The notes beneath the pieces are model-generated. The model made no database searches. It worked only from the letters and a program-made list of their open reading frames with translations, and had not been told where the DNA came from. Shown here piece after piece: positions 46,004 to 58,620 of a DNA stretch of 64,000 nt (positions are counted from its first letter, which is position 1; each line of letters begins with the position of its first letter). The stretch spans positions 2,234,501 to 2,298,500 of the forward strand of contig OY987246.1 in assembly GCA_963920765.1 (NCBI GenBank), in the 5' to 3' direction. The position numbers and the translations under genes are program-made. Source of the DNA: Ulota crispa (Eukaryota > Streptophyta > Bryopsida > Orthotrichales > Orthotrichaceae).

Positions 46004-46121
46004 CATGGCATTTTTTTCTGGCAAAAAATTGCCTGGCTCGACCAACGAGGAGTGGTCCCTCCACATTTTCACCAATACGTTGTTGACGGCTGGCAATTTT
46101 TTGCCAGAAAAAAATGCCCTA
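46004..46121. mobile_element. hAT-like micro-MITE (118 bp) with perfect 8-bp target duplication
   Basis: GTATCATA occurs on both sides (45996-46003 and 46122-46129). The element ends, CATGGCATTTTTTTCTGGCA and the inverted TAGGGCATTTTTTTCTGGCA, match at 18 of 20 bases; the inverted repeat continues to ttgcc, leaving a loop of about 60 bp. The 8-bp duplication points to the hAT superfamily. Confidence 0.9.
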
Positions 46122-46129
46122 GTATCATA

Positions 46130-46790
46130 TCCACAATCTCTCAACTTTAAAGGAATATTCTTAAATATCCGATCATGCACAATTTCATGCATAAAAAACA
46201 TCTCAAAATTGCAATGAACCTCATAGAATCATTAATGTTTAAACAAAGAAAATCAAATGTTGTTGAGAGCCCTCTAAGGGTTGGTTTAGAAACATTTTAA
46301 GTGCAAATCCTTGAAAACCCTAAAACATGAGTGATCAAGAATTGAAATCTGAAAACTGTATCTTCACATTAAGTCTTGAGTCTCAAGTCATTGTTGACTT
46401 ATGATTTCCCTCATTGTAGCATTTTAGAAATTTTGGCACCAATAAAGTAGGATTTGAATTTGGATTTTTGAATAAATTAGATCCAACGTGTATGCCAAGA
46501 ACAAGAGCTTCTTGCACAAAATATACAAAGATTTGAGCGTTCTGGTTTTGATTATCCTTTTACATCCTAATGAAGTTGGAAGTACAGTCTTGAATTGGAA
46601 CTTAAAAAATTGGGATTTGGAAAACAATGCAAACACTTCCAAAAGAACTTTCAAGGTAGGATAATCCAAAGGCTAGCTTGATATGTCAGAGCGTAACAAA
46701 TTTCAATGACATAATACACAAGCATTAAATAATTACCATTCAGCATCAATTACAAAATGTTCAAATATAGGGCATTGATTTATAAACATA
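46130..46790. other. AT-rich intergenic DNA, no gene recognised
   Basis: Short open frames only, with no repeat structure that I could define. It leads directly into the TTAA element at 46795. Confidence 0.4.
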
Positions 46791-46794
46791 TTAA

Positions 46795-47846
46795 CCCCAA
46801 AATGACCACGAGGGCAAAATATGTCCTTCACCAATTTTTGAAGCTAAATAAAACCTTACCAAATTACTATTTTTAATAGTTTATATTTTTGAAAAAATCT
46901 TTTTGAAGTTCGGTTTTAGCTTCAACAATTTGATTTTGCAAATGATTGATTGTGATTTTTCTATTCAAGATTTTGTGTGAGCGTGTTCATTGCAATCTTG
47001 ACTTTATGTACTGTTGAGGGTTCTTGTGAATGAGCCTCAAATACACTAGATCTTTGAGAAAAAATCACATTAGAAATTCATTTGAAAAAAGGGATTGATA
47101 TGTCTACTGCACCCTTTCAACTATTCTACCACACCCCTAGGGTAAACTTTAGATTTCTACCATCTAAAATGCTGAATTTGAGAATTTGGAATTTAGATTT
47201 GGACTTAGAGACAGTGATATAGTCTAGACTCACAATTAAAGGTTCTAATTGAACAACATCCAATGAAAAAGCTAATCTTGGGGAAAGAGTATTACTTTTA
47301 CTTTTGTATATAAAAAAGATAAGCTTTTTCATTAGGTGTTGTTCAATTAGAGCCTTTTTGTGATTCTAGAGTAAATCACAATCTCTAAGTCCAAATCTAA
47401 ATTCCAAATCCTCAAATTCAACTTTTTGATGGTAGAAATCTAAAACTTACCCCAGGGGTGTGGTAGAATAGTTGAAAGGGTGTGGTAGACATATCAATCC
47501 CCATAAAAAAAATTGTATAGTAGATTTTGAGAAGTCATTATAAATTGATTGGGATTATGCATGTTTGGCCCTTTAACCTCATATTTTTTTGGTGACCAAC
47601 TTTTTTGATTTGACATGTGAAAAGAAGATTGAAAGACTTCAAATTACTTTCACATTTTTAACACCCTCATGATCAAACATTATAATCTTCCAGTCCATAA
47701 GAAATATTGTTGTCTTTTCTTTTCTAATGTGATCCCTAACAAGTCTAGTTTGATTTTATAGGGTGCAGTTCAAAAGAAGTGATATAACTTATCAACAAAT
47801 TAGAGCAAATTCCTAGAAGCTCAAGAAATTCTAGGGTTATTTGCGG
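46795..47846 (+). mobile_element. piggyBac-like TTAA MITE, 640-bp family, copy 4 (interrupted)
   Basis: It starts CCCCAAAATGACCACGAGG and ends AGGGTTATTTGCGG, with TTAA at 46791-46794 and 47847-47850. The body matches the copy at 26222-26856 in the same orientation. Removing the nested foldback 47091-47501 leaves 641 bp, again the family length. Confidence 0.85.
47091..47501. mobile_element. Foldback MITE with arms of about 180-200 bp, nested in a TTAA element
   Basis: The sequence starting GGGATTGATATGTCTACTGC is the near-perfect inverse of the one ending AGACATATCAATCCC. Pairing continues inwards through tctaccacaccc, tttagatttggacttagaga and caatgaaaaagct almost to the centre at about 47295. 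It lies in A-rich DNA, so the target duplication is unclear. Long TIRs starting GGG suggest a Mutator-type MITE. Confidence 0.85.
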
Positions 47847-47850
47847 TTAA

Positions 47851-48622
47851 CTTACCTTGACCTCCTATAATTTTCCCACACAACATTCAAATGTCAATCT
47901 TCAAAAAAAGTGAATTTGTTTATATGTAGAAAGAAAGATTACAACCTTATTGACACACATAATGCTTATCAAAGGAATGTGTTCAATTATAGGTAATCTA
48001 ACTTTCTTGTTGGTAATCTAATTTTCTTGTCGGGAATCTAACTTCCTTGTTGGTCTTGTAACAAGCAAATGTCTCTAGTGGTCATGATTGTGTTTCAACA
48101 AAATCTTACTTGTTACTTCCCACGTTAAAACCTTCTTTATAGATTTGAATGAAGTCCCAAGAATAATATTTAAATGCAAAATTCACAAGAGGTCCAAAAC
48201 ACTTGATTGATTTTTTGAAGTTGTACTTAGGTAGCAGCATCCATAACCGTCAAATTAAGGGTTTTTGAACACGATGATTACTAATAAACATCTTGCAAAT
48301 TATAGAATCCTATTAGCAAGAGAAAAATGATGAATTTGCACTTTTGAGTGTATTATTTGGATATTGTGAGAATAAATTGTGAATTTTTATTTTTTTAAAT
48401 TGATACCATGAGCAAGATTAAAAGCTGAAAAATAAAATCAAAATTGCATCTTCTATGTCAAGTTGTAATTTCAAATTAGCCCCACGCCTCAGGAGACAAA
48501 TGGATTTTGGGCATGTACCTATAGCTAATCCATGTTTTGTGACTTTTTTAGAATTTTTATTGATGATGAAGAATTCCAAGACCTACGCATGAATCTAATT
48601 TTTTTGTCATTTTGACATTTGA
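47851..48622. other. Intergenic DNA up to the duplication breakpoint
   Basis: AT-rich, with a local triplicated phrase (taatctaactttcttgttgg, about 47994-48055). No coding frame. It is unrelated to the sequence at the corresponding side of copy 1, where the 5'-nucleotidase lies. Confidence 0.45.
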
Positions 48623-49894
48623 CGAACATTGCTACCCCTAACAACAAGATTCCTGTTTTAACAATATTGTGCACTTGGAAGCTTAACCCTCCGGTGTCTG
48701 TCAGCGTATTGGGACAAATATCGGTTCATCCACCGTCCGCAATCATGCACCATCTCAGATTCTCCTTCCTTTCATGCATCTTTTCAATTACTTGCTCAGC
48801 CGTAAACCCCACTTGATGTGCACTCACCCCTAAATGACCGAGGATTCATGGTTTGATAATGTCCACTTCAACCGAAAATACAATCAACATGGTACCATAT
48901 TTTATGTCACCCGAATCCGCATGCAAGCAAAGAAATCTGATCGAGAGAAAGAGTTCCTTCATGACCTACTATTATTGCTACACGAGACCTGATTTGAGCT
49001 TCTTGATGCTGTAGAGGCTAATGTAGCAGAACCAGGCGAACAGAAAGAGAGTTATCTATCTAATCTCTTCATAGATTCATGACCCACCTTCTGAAACGGG
49101 AAGCACTTGATCTGTACCATGCTCAGTGCCTCCGCTTTTGGTACAGAAATTCACAGAAAATTAGGTCTTGCAAAATTAGGGCATCACTTGGTGTTCAGGT
49201 GACCATTCCCATCCCCTTGAAATCCAGAGAGATGGGTCCCATCAGGCGTCGGCAACAGTCTACCCGTACCCGTACCGACCTTTGGGAGCAATTAGGTCAC
49301 ATTCACGGAAACCATGGAAGTCCAGATTCAAAAGGTACATGTGGAGGAGCCACTCCCATCTGCCACGTACACGTTTGCTGACATGGAAACAAAACGAGAG
49401 TTTCGTAATTCGTTGTTACTACTTACTAGTTGCTGCAGAAACCGTGTCTGTTCTCGATCTTCAATGCTCATCAAAGTCCGCGCCGGCAGTTGATTGGTAA
49501 CTTAGTGATCCCAAATGGTAACGGATTGCTGAGTAAGTTAGTAAGTTAGCCTTACAAGATCGCTGATCGTTGTGTGCAATCAGAGCTTCCGTAATCTGTT
49601 TCATCTTCTCCTGAAACGAACCGCATAAACCGCAAGGATCCGTTTGAATCACCGTTTGCCTTGGTTGGAGCTCCCGAATTGCCACTTCTCGTGGTGTCAA
49701 AATCATGGGCTTGATGTATTGGTGGTAAGTCCAAAGAGACAGTGCCTGAGGTTGTGATTGTGAGAGATCGAGGACGAGGGCGTCGGTAGTGGATCCGTGA
49801 GCATCTTCATCAGTGAATTGCAATCGATTGTACGTCGCGAGGAGAAGCGTGAATTTGTGTGTTGGAGGGGTTTTAGGGTTTTGTGGATTGGGCG

Positions 49895-52800
49895 ATGGAG
49901 AAGATGGGGAGCTTGATGGAAGCGCTGCGGCACCACAAGAGTCGGCCAACGCCGATACACTCGCACCATCACCAGCCGTTCCCGGCAGTGGAGAATCATG
50001 CGGCACCAGCTCCGACCTCGCTCTGGGCGCCGCGCATCAAGTCCCCGCCATATCCAACGAACACGCCGTGGCAGAACTTCGTCCTGAACGCCGGCACATG
50101 CCATGAGAATCTGCATCCGTTTCTCGTGCAGCTTCAACCGGATTGCTTCTCGCTGTCCCACCCTCCACGAGCTCCAACGTCCGCATTCATCTTCACGCCC
50201 TTTGTCGCCGATCTTACCTTCCGCCTCCTGGAGCCCTGCCACTCCTCCTCGCACGTCATCTCCCGCTACGACGATCTCAGCCTCACTGTCGACTTCGGCA
50301 ACTTTGCAGTGCCGTTAGTGCGAGGATCCCCGTACATCACCGTCCTCGTCTCCGAGGGCACACCCGCGTTTTCCACCATCCACGCCGTGGTTGGCTTTTG
50401 GGCGAATCACAAGCGTACCAAGCACCGCATCACGCTCAACAACGGACAAACCTGGGTGGTGTACTCGTCCTCTCCGCTACATCTCTCGTGTGAACTCAAA
50501 TCTGAGTGTGCATTCCAAGGCGTGATACGCGTGACGGTCGTATCCGGACGTGAAGAAGGTGAAGATGACGAGAGCTTGCTTGACAAGTACCGCAACTGTT
50601 ACCCGATCGGGGGTGTTGTTGAATTCTATGAGAATTTTGAAGTGATTTACAAGTGGGAGACTCAAGGCGATGGTGAGCTGTTGATGCTGACGTTACCTCA
50701 ACATCGAGAGATTATGTCCAATTGTTACACGAGGACGTTACCGACTGTTTCGTTTCGAAGCTTGGATGGCGATCTGCAAGGAGTTGTGGGACATAAGTGG
50801 GGGCTGTTGGTGAAAAACCTGGAGCTTCGGTGGCACTCGGCAACGGGGATTCATGATGTGCAAGCGAGAGCTCAAGTTGTGGAGGCGCTGGAACGGGATG
50901 TCAGAGAGCTTGTGGCGATCACCACCCCGTCAACTTATTTTCATGGGAAGGCTCTGGCGCGTGCTGCGAGGTTGGCTCTCATTGCGGAGGAGATGAAGCT
51001 GTTCAACCTTGTTGGGAAAGTGGTGGAGTTTTTGCAGAAGGCGATTACTCCGTGGTTTTTGGGAGAGTTTCAAGGGAATGCGTTGGTGTATGATACCACT
51101 TGGGGTGGGATTATCAGTCGCGATGGGTCGAGAGATCCGGGCGCTGATTTTGGGCTTGGAGTTTATAACGATCATCACTTCCATCTCGGCTACTTCGTTT
51201 ATGCAGGTAATGTGCCAGCCCTTAGCACTCTTGTCTCACATAAGAACCTCTTCTCAATTTTTTGTTTATTAAAAACCAGCACATCCTTGCTCCCTCCAGA
51301 ACTATGTTGATCACAACATGGCTTATGAAAGTTGGTCATTTTGAAATCATGAAATCTTGTTCCTTTAGGAATAGAGTCTGGGCTCGGATACATCTCCAAT
51401 GCAGGTTTGCTTCAACAGCCAATTGAGCTCATATCAGAACCATTTTGACTGATGAACTCTCATCTCTCTCTGTTTCGTTCAAGTTGTGCGCAATGCAGTT
51501 TTTCAGGGGTCGTTTAGTTGCAGTGTTTGATTTGTTGCTGGTTCGTTGTTGTGGTGTGTTGTGTGACGCAACAGGTGCGGTGTTGGCGAGGCTGGACCAT
51601 TACTGGGCGCAGAACTTCAAGCCCCACATGTACGCCCTCATCCACGACTACATGAGCATAGAACGTCATGACTTCCCCCGCCTCCGCAATTTTGATTGCT
51701 ACACGCTGCACTCGTGGGCAAGTGGGCTCACAGAATTTGCCGATGGACGCAACCAGGAGTCCACCAGTGAGGCAGTGCATGCTTACTACGCAGCTGCTTT
51801 GGCAGGGTTGGCTTACAACGACTTCGACATGGTGACTCTTGCCAGCACTCTGTGTGCTCTTGAGAATCGAGCTTCGCAGCTCCTGTGGCATGTGCCGTCG
51901 AGCAGCACGCTGTACGAGCCTGAGTTTGTTGCAGAGAATCGTGTGGTGTCCATAGTGTGGTCGACCAAGCGCGACAGTGGCTTGTGGTTTGCAGGTGAGA
52001 ATGACACCATGAACTCAATCACGTCACAATACTTCAACATTAGGGAAAATTTGATGGATACCCCTGAAGTTTGCGATATTTGTATAAATCCCCTGGTTTT
52101 TCAAAAATTGCACGGGTACCCTTAGACATGATTTCCAGGGGTTTATTTTGTTGTGCTCGTCTCTTCCTTCATGACCAACGTTGAAGCAGGGAGTGCCATA
52201 GGACAGAAAAGAAGCAATTTGCGCACAAATAGAAAAGGAAGTGACATCCACAACGTAACAAACGCCTTTAAATTACAATCCAAGGGTATTTGTGCAATTT
52301 CTGAAAAATCAGGGGTATCTATACTAATATCGCAAACTTCAGGGGTATCCATCAAATTTTCCCTCAACATTAACCCTCAGTCCTCACAAATTTCTTCTCA
52401 TATCCGAGGGTCACTTACTTAGGTCTCTGTCTTTCCTCATGTTTTCACTCACTATAGATCATACCAAAATGAAAGTCCGTACTTGATAAAATAAATTATT
52501 TAGGTTTTGATCATTTTGAGTAATTTACATAGAAACCTGCAGTCGACATGCTTCGAATGAAAACACCGTCGAACTTGAACATATATTTATGGATCTGTCA
52601 ACAGTCATAGTTGTTGGCTCTTGAAAGCTACATTTTTCAAACTCTCATATCTCACTTGATTTTACTCTTTTTTTGTGATTGAACAACGTAACAAAATTCT
52701 GATAGGGTTTGTAGAGTTGACTGAAATTGTCATCACGTGGACTGAATTAGTATTTTTGTGGCTGATATACCCCCGTAGGGTCTTCGATGGCATTTTAGTA

Positions 52801-53195
52801 GTAAGAATGAGGATGTAAGTATTATGATGTCGAAAGTTGTTCTGAACTACCTGGAATTGTTTTGAAAATTTGTTCGTGCAGGGGCTGAGCGGCGTGACTG
52901 CCGGCTTGGCATCCAAGTGCTGCCCATAACACCCATCACGGAGGACATGTTTCGAGACAAACGGTACGTGAAGGAGCTCGTGGAGTGGACCATGCAGTCC
53001 ATCAACAACGAAGGCGTGACGGATGCATGGCGAGGCTTCGTGTACGCCTTGAAAGCCATTTACCACCCCACGGCTGCACTGGAGGAGACCCTGAACCTCA
53101 ATGGCCATGACGATGGCAACTCCTTTACAAACCTTCTGTGGTGGATTCACACACGGCAAGCGCTTTCTTCTCACCCACAGCCACTGCAACGCTAA
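49895..53195 (+). CDS. Endo-1,3-beta-glucanase, glycoside hydrolase family 81 (copy 2)
   Basis: Exons 49895-51206, 51575-51994 and 52882-53195 are the exact counterparts of copy 1 shifted by 37,600 bp. I see no change in the encoded 681 residues. The catalytic Asp (NDHHFHLGY) and the Glu pair (NQESTSEA) are intact, as are all splice sites. The upstream region is duplicated too, although its far end is diverged and the divergent 5'-nucleotidase is missing here, so regulation may differ. Two intact identical genes are compatible with recent conversion and dosage, or with an assembly duplicate. Confidence 0.93.
52043..52363. mobile_element. Mutator-like MITE in GH81 intron 2 (copy 2)
   Basis: Same element as at 14443-14763, with the same 9-bp duplication TCAACATTA on each side (52034-52042, 52364-52372). 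Its presence in both copies at the same site shows that it was inserted before duplication, or was copied by conversion. Confidence 0.9.
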
Positions 53196-55759
53196 GCTAT
53201 ACAGCAGCTCTGAGGGAGGGTGAACTCAAAGGTCGGTATTTTGTTCACAGCCCAGCTCTCACTCTCTTCATTTGCACCGAACTCTCCCTCTCTCTGTTTC
53301 TTCCTTACTTTCTGTCTTTCTTTCTTATTGAAGGTGGTGTAGATATTGTGGATATTCGTAGATGGTATTGATAAACTGTCACGCATTTGGTATTGCCGTG
53401 AAGTTAAATGACACTTTCAAGTAGAGTGGGATTTTAGCATTGCTCGAGTCCACGCTAAGGAAAGGTTTTAGTGTGGGCGACAGCAATAAGAGTGCTTTTA
53501 TGTGTAAGCCTCTCTTGAAGAATTAGATTAGAGGACACTCCGGGATTTTGGAATTGTGGTGCGTGCAGCCACGAAGCGAAGTCAAGTCACGCAACGTTTT
53601 GTATTTTAGTGTTCCATAGCTTAGTTTTATGCAACTGATTCCAGATCTCTCACTCGTTTTCTGTAGAGTTGGCGTGTATGGAAGGCATTGTAGGTCGTCT
53701 ATTTGTGTTGCAATGAAGAAAACAGAACAAAATGAATGGAAGGCGGGTCTCAGTTTTAAAGATTTTCCCAACATGTTTGAAGCATATCTTGTTTCTAGTG
53801 AGATTATGTAAATATCAAGGTAGGTATCAGTAGAAATGTGATATGCATGCATGTATGGGCATCAGTGTATTTATTGGGGTGTATTGGTTTGAATGTGATA
53901 AATTTATTGTTAGTAGTATCGAACATTCAATGTTTGCCTCTTTGATCCTATGTGGCCATTAAAATATGGTAGTGAGAACTGGAACCAAATACGTTAAAAT
54001 ATGATTGATTGACTCTAACCATGGTATACAAAATTCAGTATTATGCAACAATATTTCAAATTAAGTAACGAAAAAAAGAATTGTTATGAGAGTTAACATA
54101 TTGAGATATTAGAGTAGTAAGGGTTGTTATTTCCATAACAAAACTACATTATTTTCACAGTACTAAACATTACTTTACTGGTTCAACCAAGGGTATAAAA
54201 AAAGAACACCATGATAAATAAATAAAAAGGGCCTAGATTATGAAGTATACCCTATGCTCTTCATATCCAATGTTTGGTTGCCACCTTAACAAAAAATGGG
54301 CTCCATTGAGGTTATCATAAAAGTCAACTCTATTGGGAACACTTGCGCAAATTATGAACAAGTTTTTCATCCAATGTAAATTATGTTCAAATGAAATCAT
54401 TTTATAATTTTGTAGGTAGTTTTTCATATCATATGCTTATAGAAATAGTGAATTATTACATTGGTGGAATCATGCACATGTGAAGCATGATTGCAACAAT
54501 GCATTACATCTTTGGCAGGCCACGACCATGATTTTGACATAAATCGTAGTTAAAATAATGTTATTGCAAGTCCAATAGCATGAGATTATTTCTTATATAC
54601 TACTCTTTTTTAGTCAATGCAAGTGCCATGAACTTATGAAACTTACCCTTTTTGTTTTGTGATCAATATTTGTGATCTTTACACTAAGGCACACACAGAG
54701 ATTAGAAGCTTGAAAATTTGAAAACAAGTGCACAAAACCCTACTTTTGGTCACAACATTACATCAACATGCTTGAAGAGAAATAACTTTAAAAATACTCA
54801 CAATTTTCTTGGTTGTGAACTAAAACTACTAACCCTTGGAACTCCTCTTCCAAGACCAATTACCCTTTGAACTTATCTTCTTTCAATATTAGGCTCTATT
54901 TTTTTTGAAATTTTCTTTCTCCTCAATTTTGCATTTTAATAATCACACTCAAGGTGTGTGGCATCACTACATCCAATTGGCTCAACTGTTGATATCTAAG
55001 AAGCTAGAACTGAAGTGCAAGCATTTGGATTTGGTCTGCCAAAACGCAAGTATGTAATAAAATTCGGCTTGTACGAAGTAAATGGTTTTTTTGCAAAAGT
55101 GCAAGAAAACAAAAACTCCATCATGAGCGCAAAACACTCCTCAAATTTAAGAGTGAATTTGCAACATTTTCAAGCAATGTTTTTTGTGCTAATTATTTAC
55201 ATTTCAATACAAAATGAAACAAAGATTGTAAGCAAAGTGAGGCATGCTATCAACAAAGTTTTGAGAAGTGCTTCAAGAATTTATTGCAATTGATGAAGCA
55301 CACAACTATTGTTGCAACTCTAGGTTACTTTCACTTTCACAATTATTACAACTTTTCCTAAAAGATTTTTTAGGGTTTAACCTTTATTCCCTAAAGGCCC
55401 AAGTGTTCCCTTGGGGGTCAATTTTACCCACCCGGAGGCGCACCCAAACTTGTGAGGGACCGTTTAGAGCCCTCACTTAGGCTCATGTGCAGGGCCCATG
55501 TGCAAGGCCCTATTGTTAGAAGTTGATACTTGTGTTGAGTGAAGAGTGTTAGGATAAGGATTATATTAATAGGCTCTACACATAATTAACTAGAGTTCAT
55601 TGCAGTTTACTTTAGTAAAGGGATCCCATGGACTATAATTAGAGGACTTTTACTTTCTATCTTTACTCTATATATAGTGGGGAAAACCTATTTGGAATAG
55701 CACTCTTGTTACTTCTTTTTGGTTGCATACTTTGGTTCTTCTTTGTGTTCTCTATCGCG
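53196..55759. other. 3' flank of GH81 copy 2 and promoter of the following gene
   Basis: Almost identical to 15596-18158 up to 55690. It contains no recognised gene. The last 245 bp carry the same TGTTAGAAG... start and TATA-like tatatatagtgggg (about 55670-55683) as the LTR-like promoter stretch of copy 1. Confidence 0.5.
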
Positions 55760-56384
55760 ATGTCGGACAGAGCTTGGAGCGTGATGTCAGATAGCGACTT
55801 ACAGTCGCTCACTCGGCCTCGAAGCACAGATTCACGCACATTTCCGGAGAAATTGGACGATCTGATGAAGCAAGTGGACTTCCTTAAGAAGGAGCATACC
55901 AAGCAGTTTGAATATAGAAAACTCACGAAAGCTTGGTGCACTAGGGATTTGGTAACTTGCGCCGGTGAAATTTGGAAGCGGTGCGTTCTGAAGGGAGGAG
56001 GAGGCGGAGAGACTGGGCTATGGGATGCAAATAAACAACAATTTGTTCAAGTAAGTTTCTACCTCCTTGCTTGCTTTTCATTTCTTTTGTGGAGGTGGTT
56101 AATCAAAAAGATTCTAATGCTATTCACTCTTGTAACAGGGCGCAGGGTTTGCTATGCGCATGAGTGAGAATATTCCTGTGATGATGGAGATTTCACGAGA
56201 GTGTATCCTCGCTTGCAACGATGCAGCACATTTCATAACAATCAAGAGTCTCGACGAGGCTGTCCTTAACAGCGAGAGAGCAATTCTCATGTTTCCGGAG
56301 TTGAAGACTACACATGCTAGCCAGTGCAAGACGATTATGAACTATGGACGTTTTAAGACCTTTCTTCCGGATAACTTCATATAG
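55760..56384 (+). CDS. Unknown two-exon protein, coiled-coil N-terminus (178 aa, copy 2)
   Basis: Exon 1 is 55760-56050 and exon 2 is 56139-56384, with an 88-bp phase-0 intron, as in copy 1. It starts MSDRAWSVMSDSDLQ, differs from copy 1 in the first 15 residues, and lacks a short stretch of the coiled coil (KKEHTKQF in place of MEENEFFKKEHIKRL). The middle (KAWCTRDLV to the end of exon 1) and the intron are nearly identical to copy 1. The C-terminal half differs at about ten residues but keeps LACNDAAHF and MNYGRFKTFLPDNF. I do not recognise the family. The diverged ends and intact frame suggest a functional paralogue. Confidence 0.75.
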
Positions 56385-57054
56385 TTTTCTCTCCCTGGCT
56401 GGCGCTTCAGCAAACTCTTGACCTCTAAGAATACTAGGTTAAATTGAAATCCACATTGAGATGTTCTTGTTCTAGCTTTATGGCGCTTTGTTTCTTTCAA
56501 CCTAAAATCATTTTGTTAGGAGGCAATACTTTTCCAATTTTGTTGAATCAGAGTGCTCCAATCATTTAGAAGCGAGCAGAAACTCTTTTGGAGAGACAGG
56601 CTACTTTGATAAATTGAAATTTGCATTGAGATGTTCCTGTTCTGGCTTTACGGCACTTTGTTTCTTTCAATGTAAAATCGTTTTGTAAGGAAACACACCT
56701 TCGTGGAGTCCTTTTGACACTCTCTTGGCGTTTCATTGCGTGCATTATCTTGTCTTAATGTTTCCTTCTTGCGGTTTAATAGTCGGTTCTCATGTATACC
56801 TTCCTTCCTAGTAACTCTAACTTGCTTGTCAATGTTGTAGGGACACTATCTGCTTCATGTTGTGTATCTTCTGTGGTACTGTAACACTCTTCTCCATAAG
56901 AGTAGGCACGTAATGCTGATTTTGAGTGAATATTTTCCCGATGCGCCGAGGCTTCTGATGCGACAGACATGGGAGAACATACAGAAGCGCGTATCCCGTT
57001 CATTGTAGAATTGTGTACAGTGTGTGATTTTGTATACAGTGTGTGATTTTGAAG

Positions 57055-57174
57055 ATGAAGCTGGCCGGGGAGTCGAGGACAGGGAGAAGGACGTTGGGTA
57101 GAACTCCTGAACTTGTATGCACAAAGAGTCAGAGCAAAGTCAGCCTCAGTCAAGAATGTCTGTAGGGAGAAGAC
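57055..57174 (+). pseudogene. Truncated start of the shugoshin-like gene (copy 2)
   Basis: An ATG at 57055 opens MKLAGESRTGRRTLG, which is the start of the coiled-coil gene of copy 1. Homology stops at 57098, after 15 codons. The frame then runs through unrelated sequence (RTPELVCTK...) to a stop near 57172. None of the coiled-coil exons are present downstream, so this is a truncation at the duplication breakpoint. A 23-bp phrase (tatacagtgtgtgatttt) just upstream is repeated in tandem here but single in copy 1. Confidence 0.8.
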
Positions 57175-58171
57175 CTTCAAGACGAGCTTCAGAGGGCGCA
57201 AGGTAAAAGCTCACTTGAGCGTTTAAGGGCGTTCAAGGGTTTAGGGTACTTCAGAGTCTCAAAAAATTCATGATTTTTTTTATAGGGTTACCTTTCAACA
57301 AGTTATCATGGAACATAATTTTTGTGGAGAAGATATTGTAGATTTTTTTATATTAAAGGGTAAAGTTGCAGCTCATAAGTTCTTATTAGTAACTCTAAAC
57401 TACCCTTGAAGCTGCTTTGATGTGTTCCTATACATGTGCTTGACGGTCCCAATCCTAGCCATCTCACATCAACTTAGCAAGTGACATGTGACAAGATTTT
57501 CTTGTGTAAGGGACATTCACTGCTCCACTTTGGGTTCATAATGAGTGATGAACACCTCAAAAGTAGGGCTCCACTTTTGGGACTGCTCATGTATGGGTGC
57601 AGTTACCTTAATTTCTTACAAGGAGCCCTCACTGGTCTCTAAAATGCAGAGACCTCTTGAAGTGCAACTCTCTTTCATGCTTCTACTCTTTCAACGGTTA
57701 TCCCCTACATGGGAGCACCTTCTACCTTCAGAATTGCATCCTCTGCAATTTTGGTTAAGGAAAGTGTAAGCAATAGCTCCGTGCATGAGCACAACACACT
57801 AAGCTCTCTTGATGATGTCTATTGAAGATTGCCGTGTTTATATCGCATTGACAGTATAATATTTGTCAACTTTTTGTAGATTGACGATGGTTTCCTTGTA
57901 GTGCAAATTTTTCGTAGGTTGTTTAAAAGTTTTAAGTACATATACTAATTGGGTTATTCTCCTTTTATTTTATTTTTGAGTGTATATCATTGTGGTAGTA
58001 CGTCTTTATTTTATAAAAAGGCCAAAATTTAGCAATTTTTCCAAGTCTAAAAAGTTACTAGGAGAGAGTATTAATGTTTTAGTCATTAGCTCTTTTGCCT
58101 TTTCTATTGCTCAAAGTGATAAAAAATTCTTTGAATCAATAATTAGTAAAGTGTTCTTCTCCCATTAACTC
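57175..58171. other. Intergenic DNA, no gene recognised
   Basis: AT-rich beyond the duplication end, with short open frames and no domain. No transposon ends were recognised before the TTAA at 58172. Confidence 0.4.
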
Positions 58172-58175
58172 TTAA

Positions 58176-58401
58176 CCCCTAAAGGACTGAACGTGCCGCT
58201 GCGACCAGTACAATACAAGGTATATTTCTTGTATTTGGAATGGATCCACACCTCTACTGCAGTTGAGATCAACAAAGAAGTTGGAAAATAGATTAAAGCA
58301 GTTCTAGTGAGCTACTTGAGATCCCAAATTAAAACCTCTTACTAGTAGCAAATACCGATTATATGGCAATGTATATATTATGCCCTATGGTCCTTTAGGG
58401 G
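58176..58401 (+). mobile_element. piggyBac-like TTAA MITE, 220-bp family, copy 2
   Basis: It starts CCCCTAAAGGACTGAACG and ends ATGGTCCTTTAGGGG, a 12-bp perfect terminal inverted repeat (CCCCTAAAGGAC). TTAA lies at 58172-58175 and 58402-58405. It is 226 bp and related in sequence to 38692-38910. Confidence 0.87.
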
Positions 58402-58405
58402 TTAA

Positions 58406-58620
58406 ACGACCAGAAGGCCCTTTGCTACTAGTACAATATGGGGTATTTTTCTCATATTTGGAATGGATCCAAACCTCTACTACATTTGAGACCAACAAAG
58501 AAGTTAGAGAATAGATCAATGCGATTATAGTGAGCTACTTGAGATCCCAAATTAAAATTTCTTATTGGTAACAAATGACAATTATATGAACTTTTTTCAT
58601 AAGTTGTATTTATTTTACCT
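58406..58620 (+). mobile_element. piggyBac-like TTAA MITE, 220-bp family, copy 3 (right end lost)
   Basis: It begins directly after the TTAA that ends the previous copy, with ACGACCAGAAGGCCC. It then repeats the family body (aatatggggtatttttctca, ggatccaaacctctacta) in the same orientation. The similarity fades near 58590-58620 and I found no right terminus, so it is truncated or decayed. Confidence 0.7.

Larger units (their letters stand above)
48623..57098 (+). repeat. Segmental duplication, copy 2
   Basis: Direct repeat of 11036-20325. The left arm (48623-48973) differs from copy 1 by many substitutions and a replaced stretch near 48912-48950. The core 48974-55690 is almost identical. The right arm from 55691 is diverged and lacks the TTAA element present in copy 1. 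On the left it holds only the first codons of the 5'-nucleotidase. On the right it stops 15 codons into the shugoshin-like gene. Confidence 0.95.
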
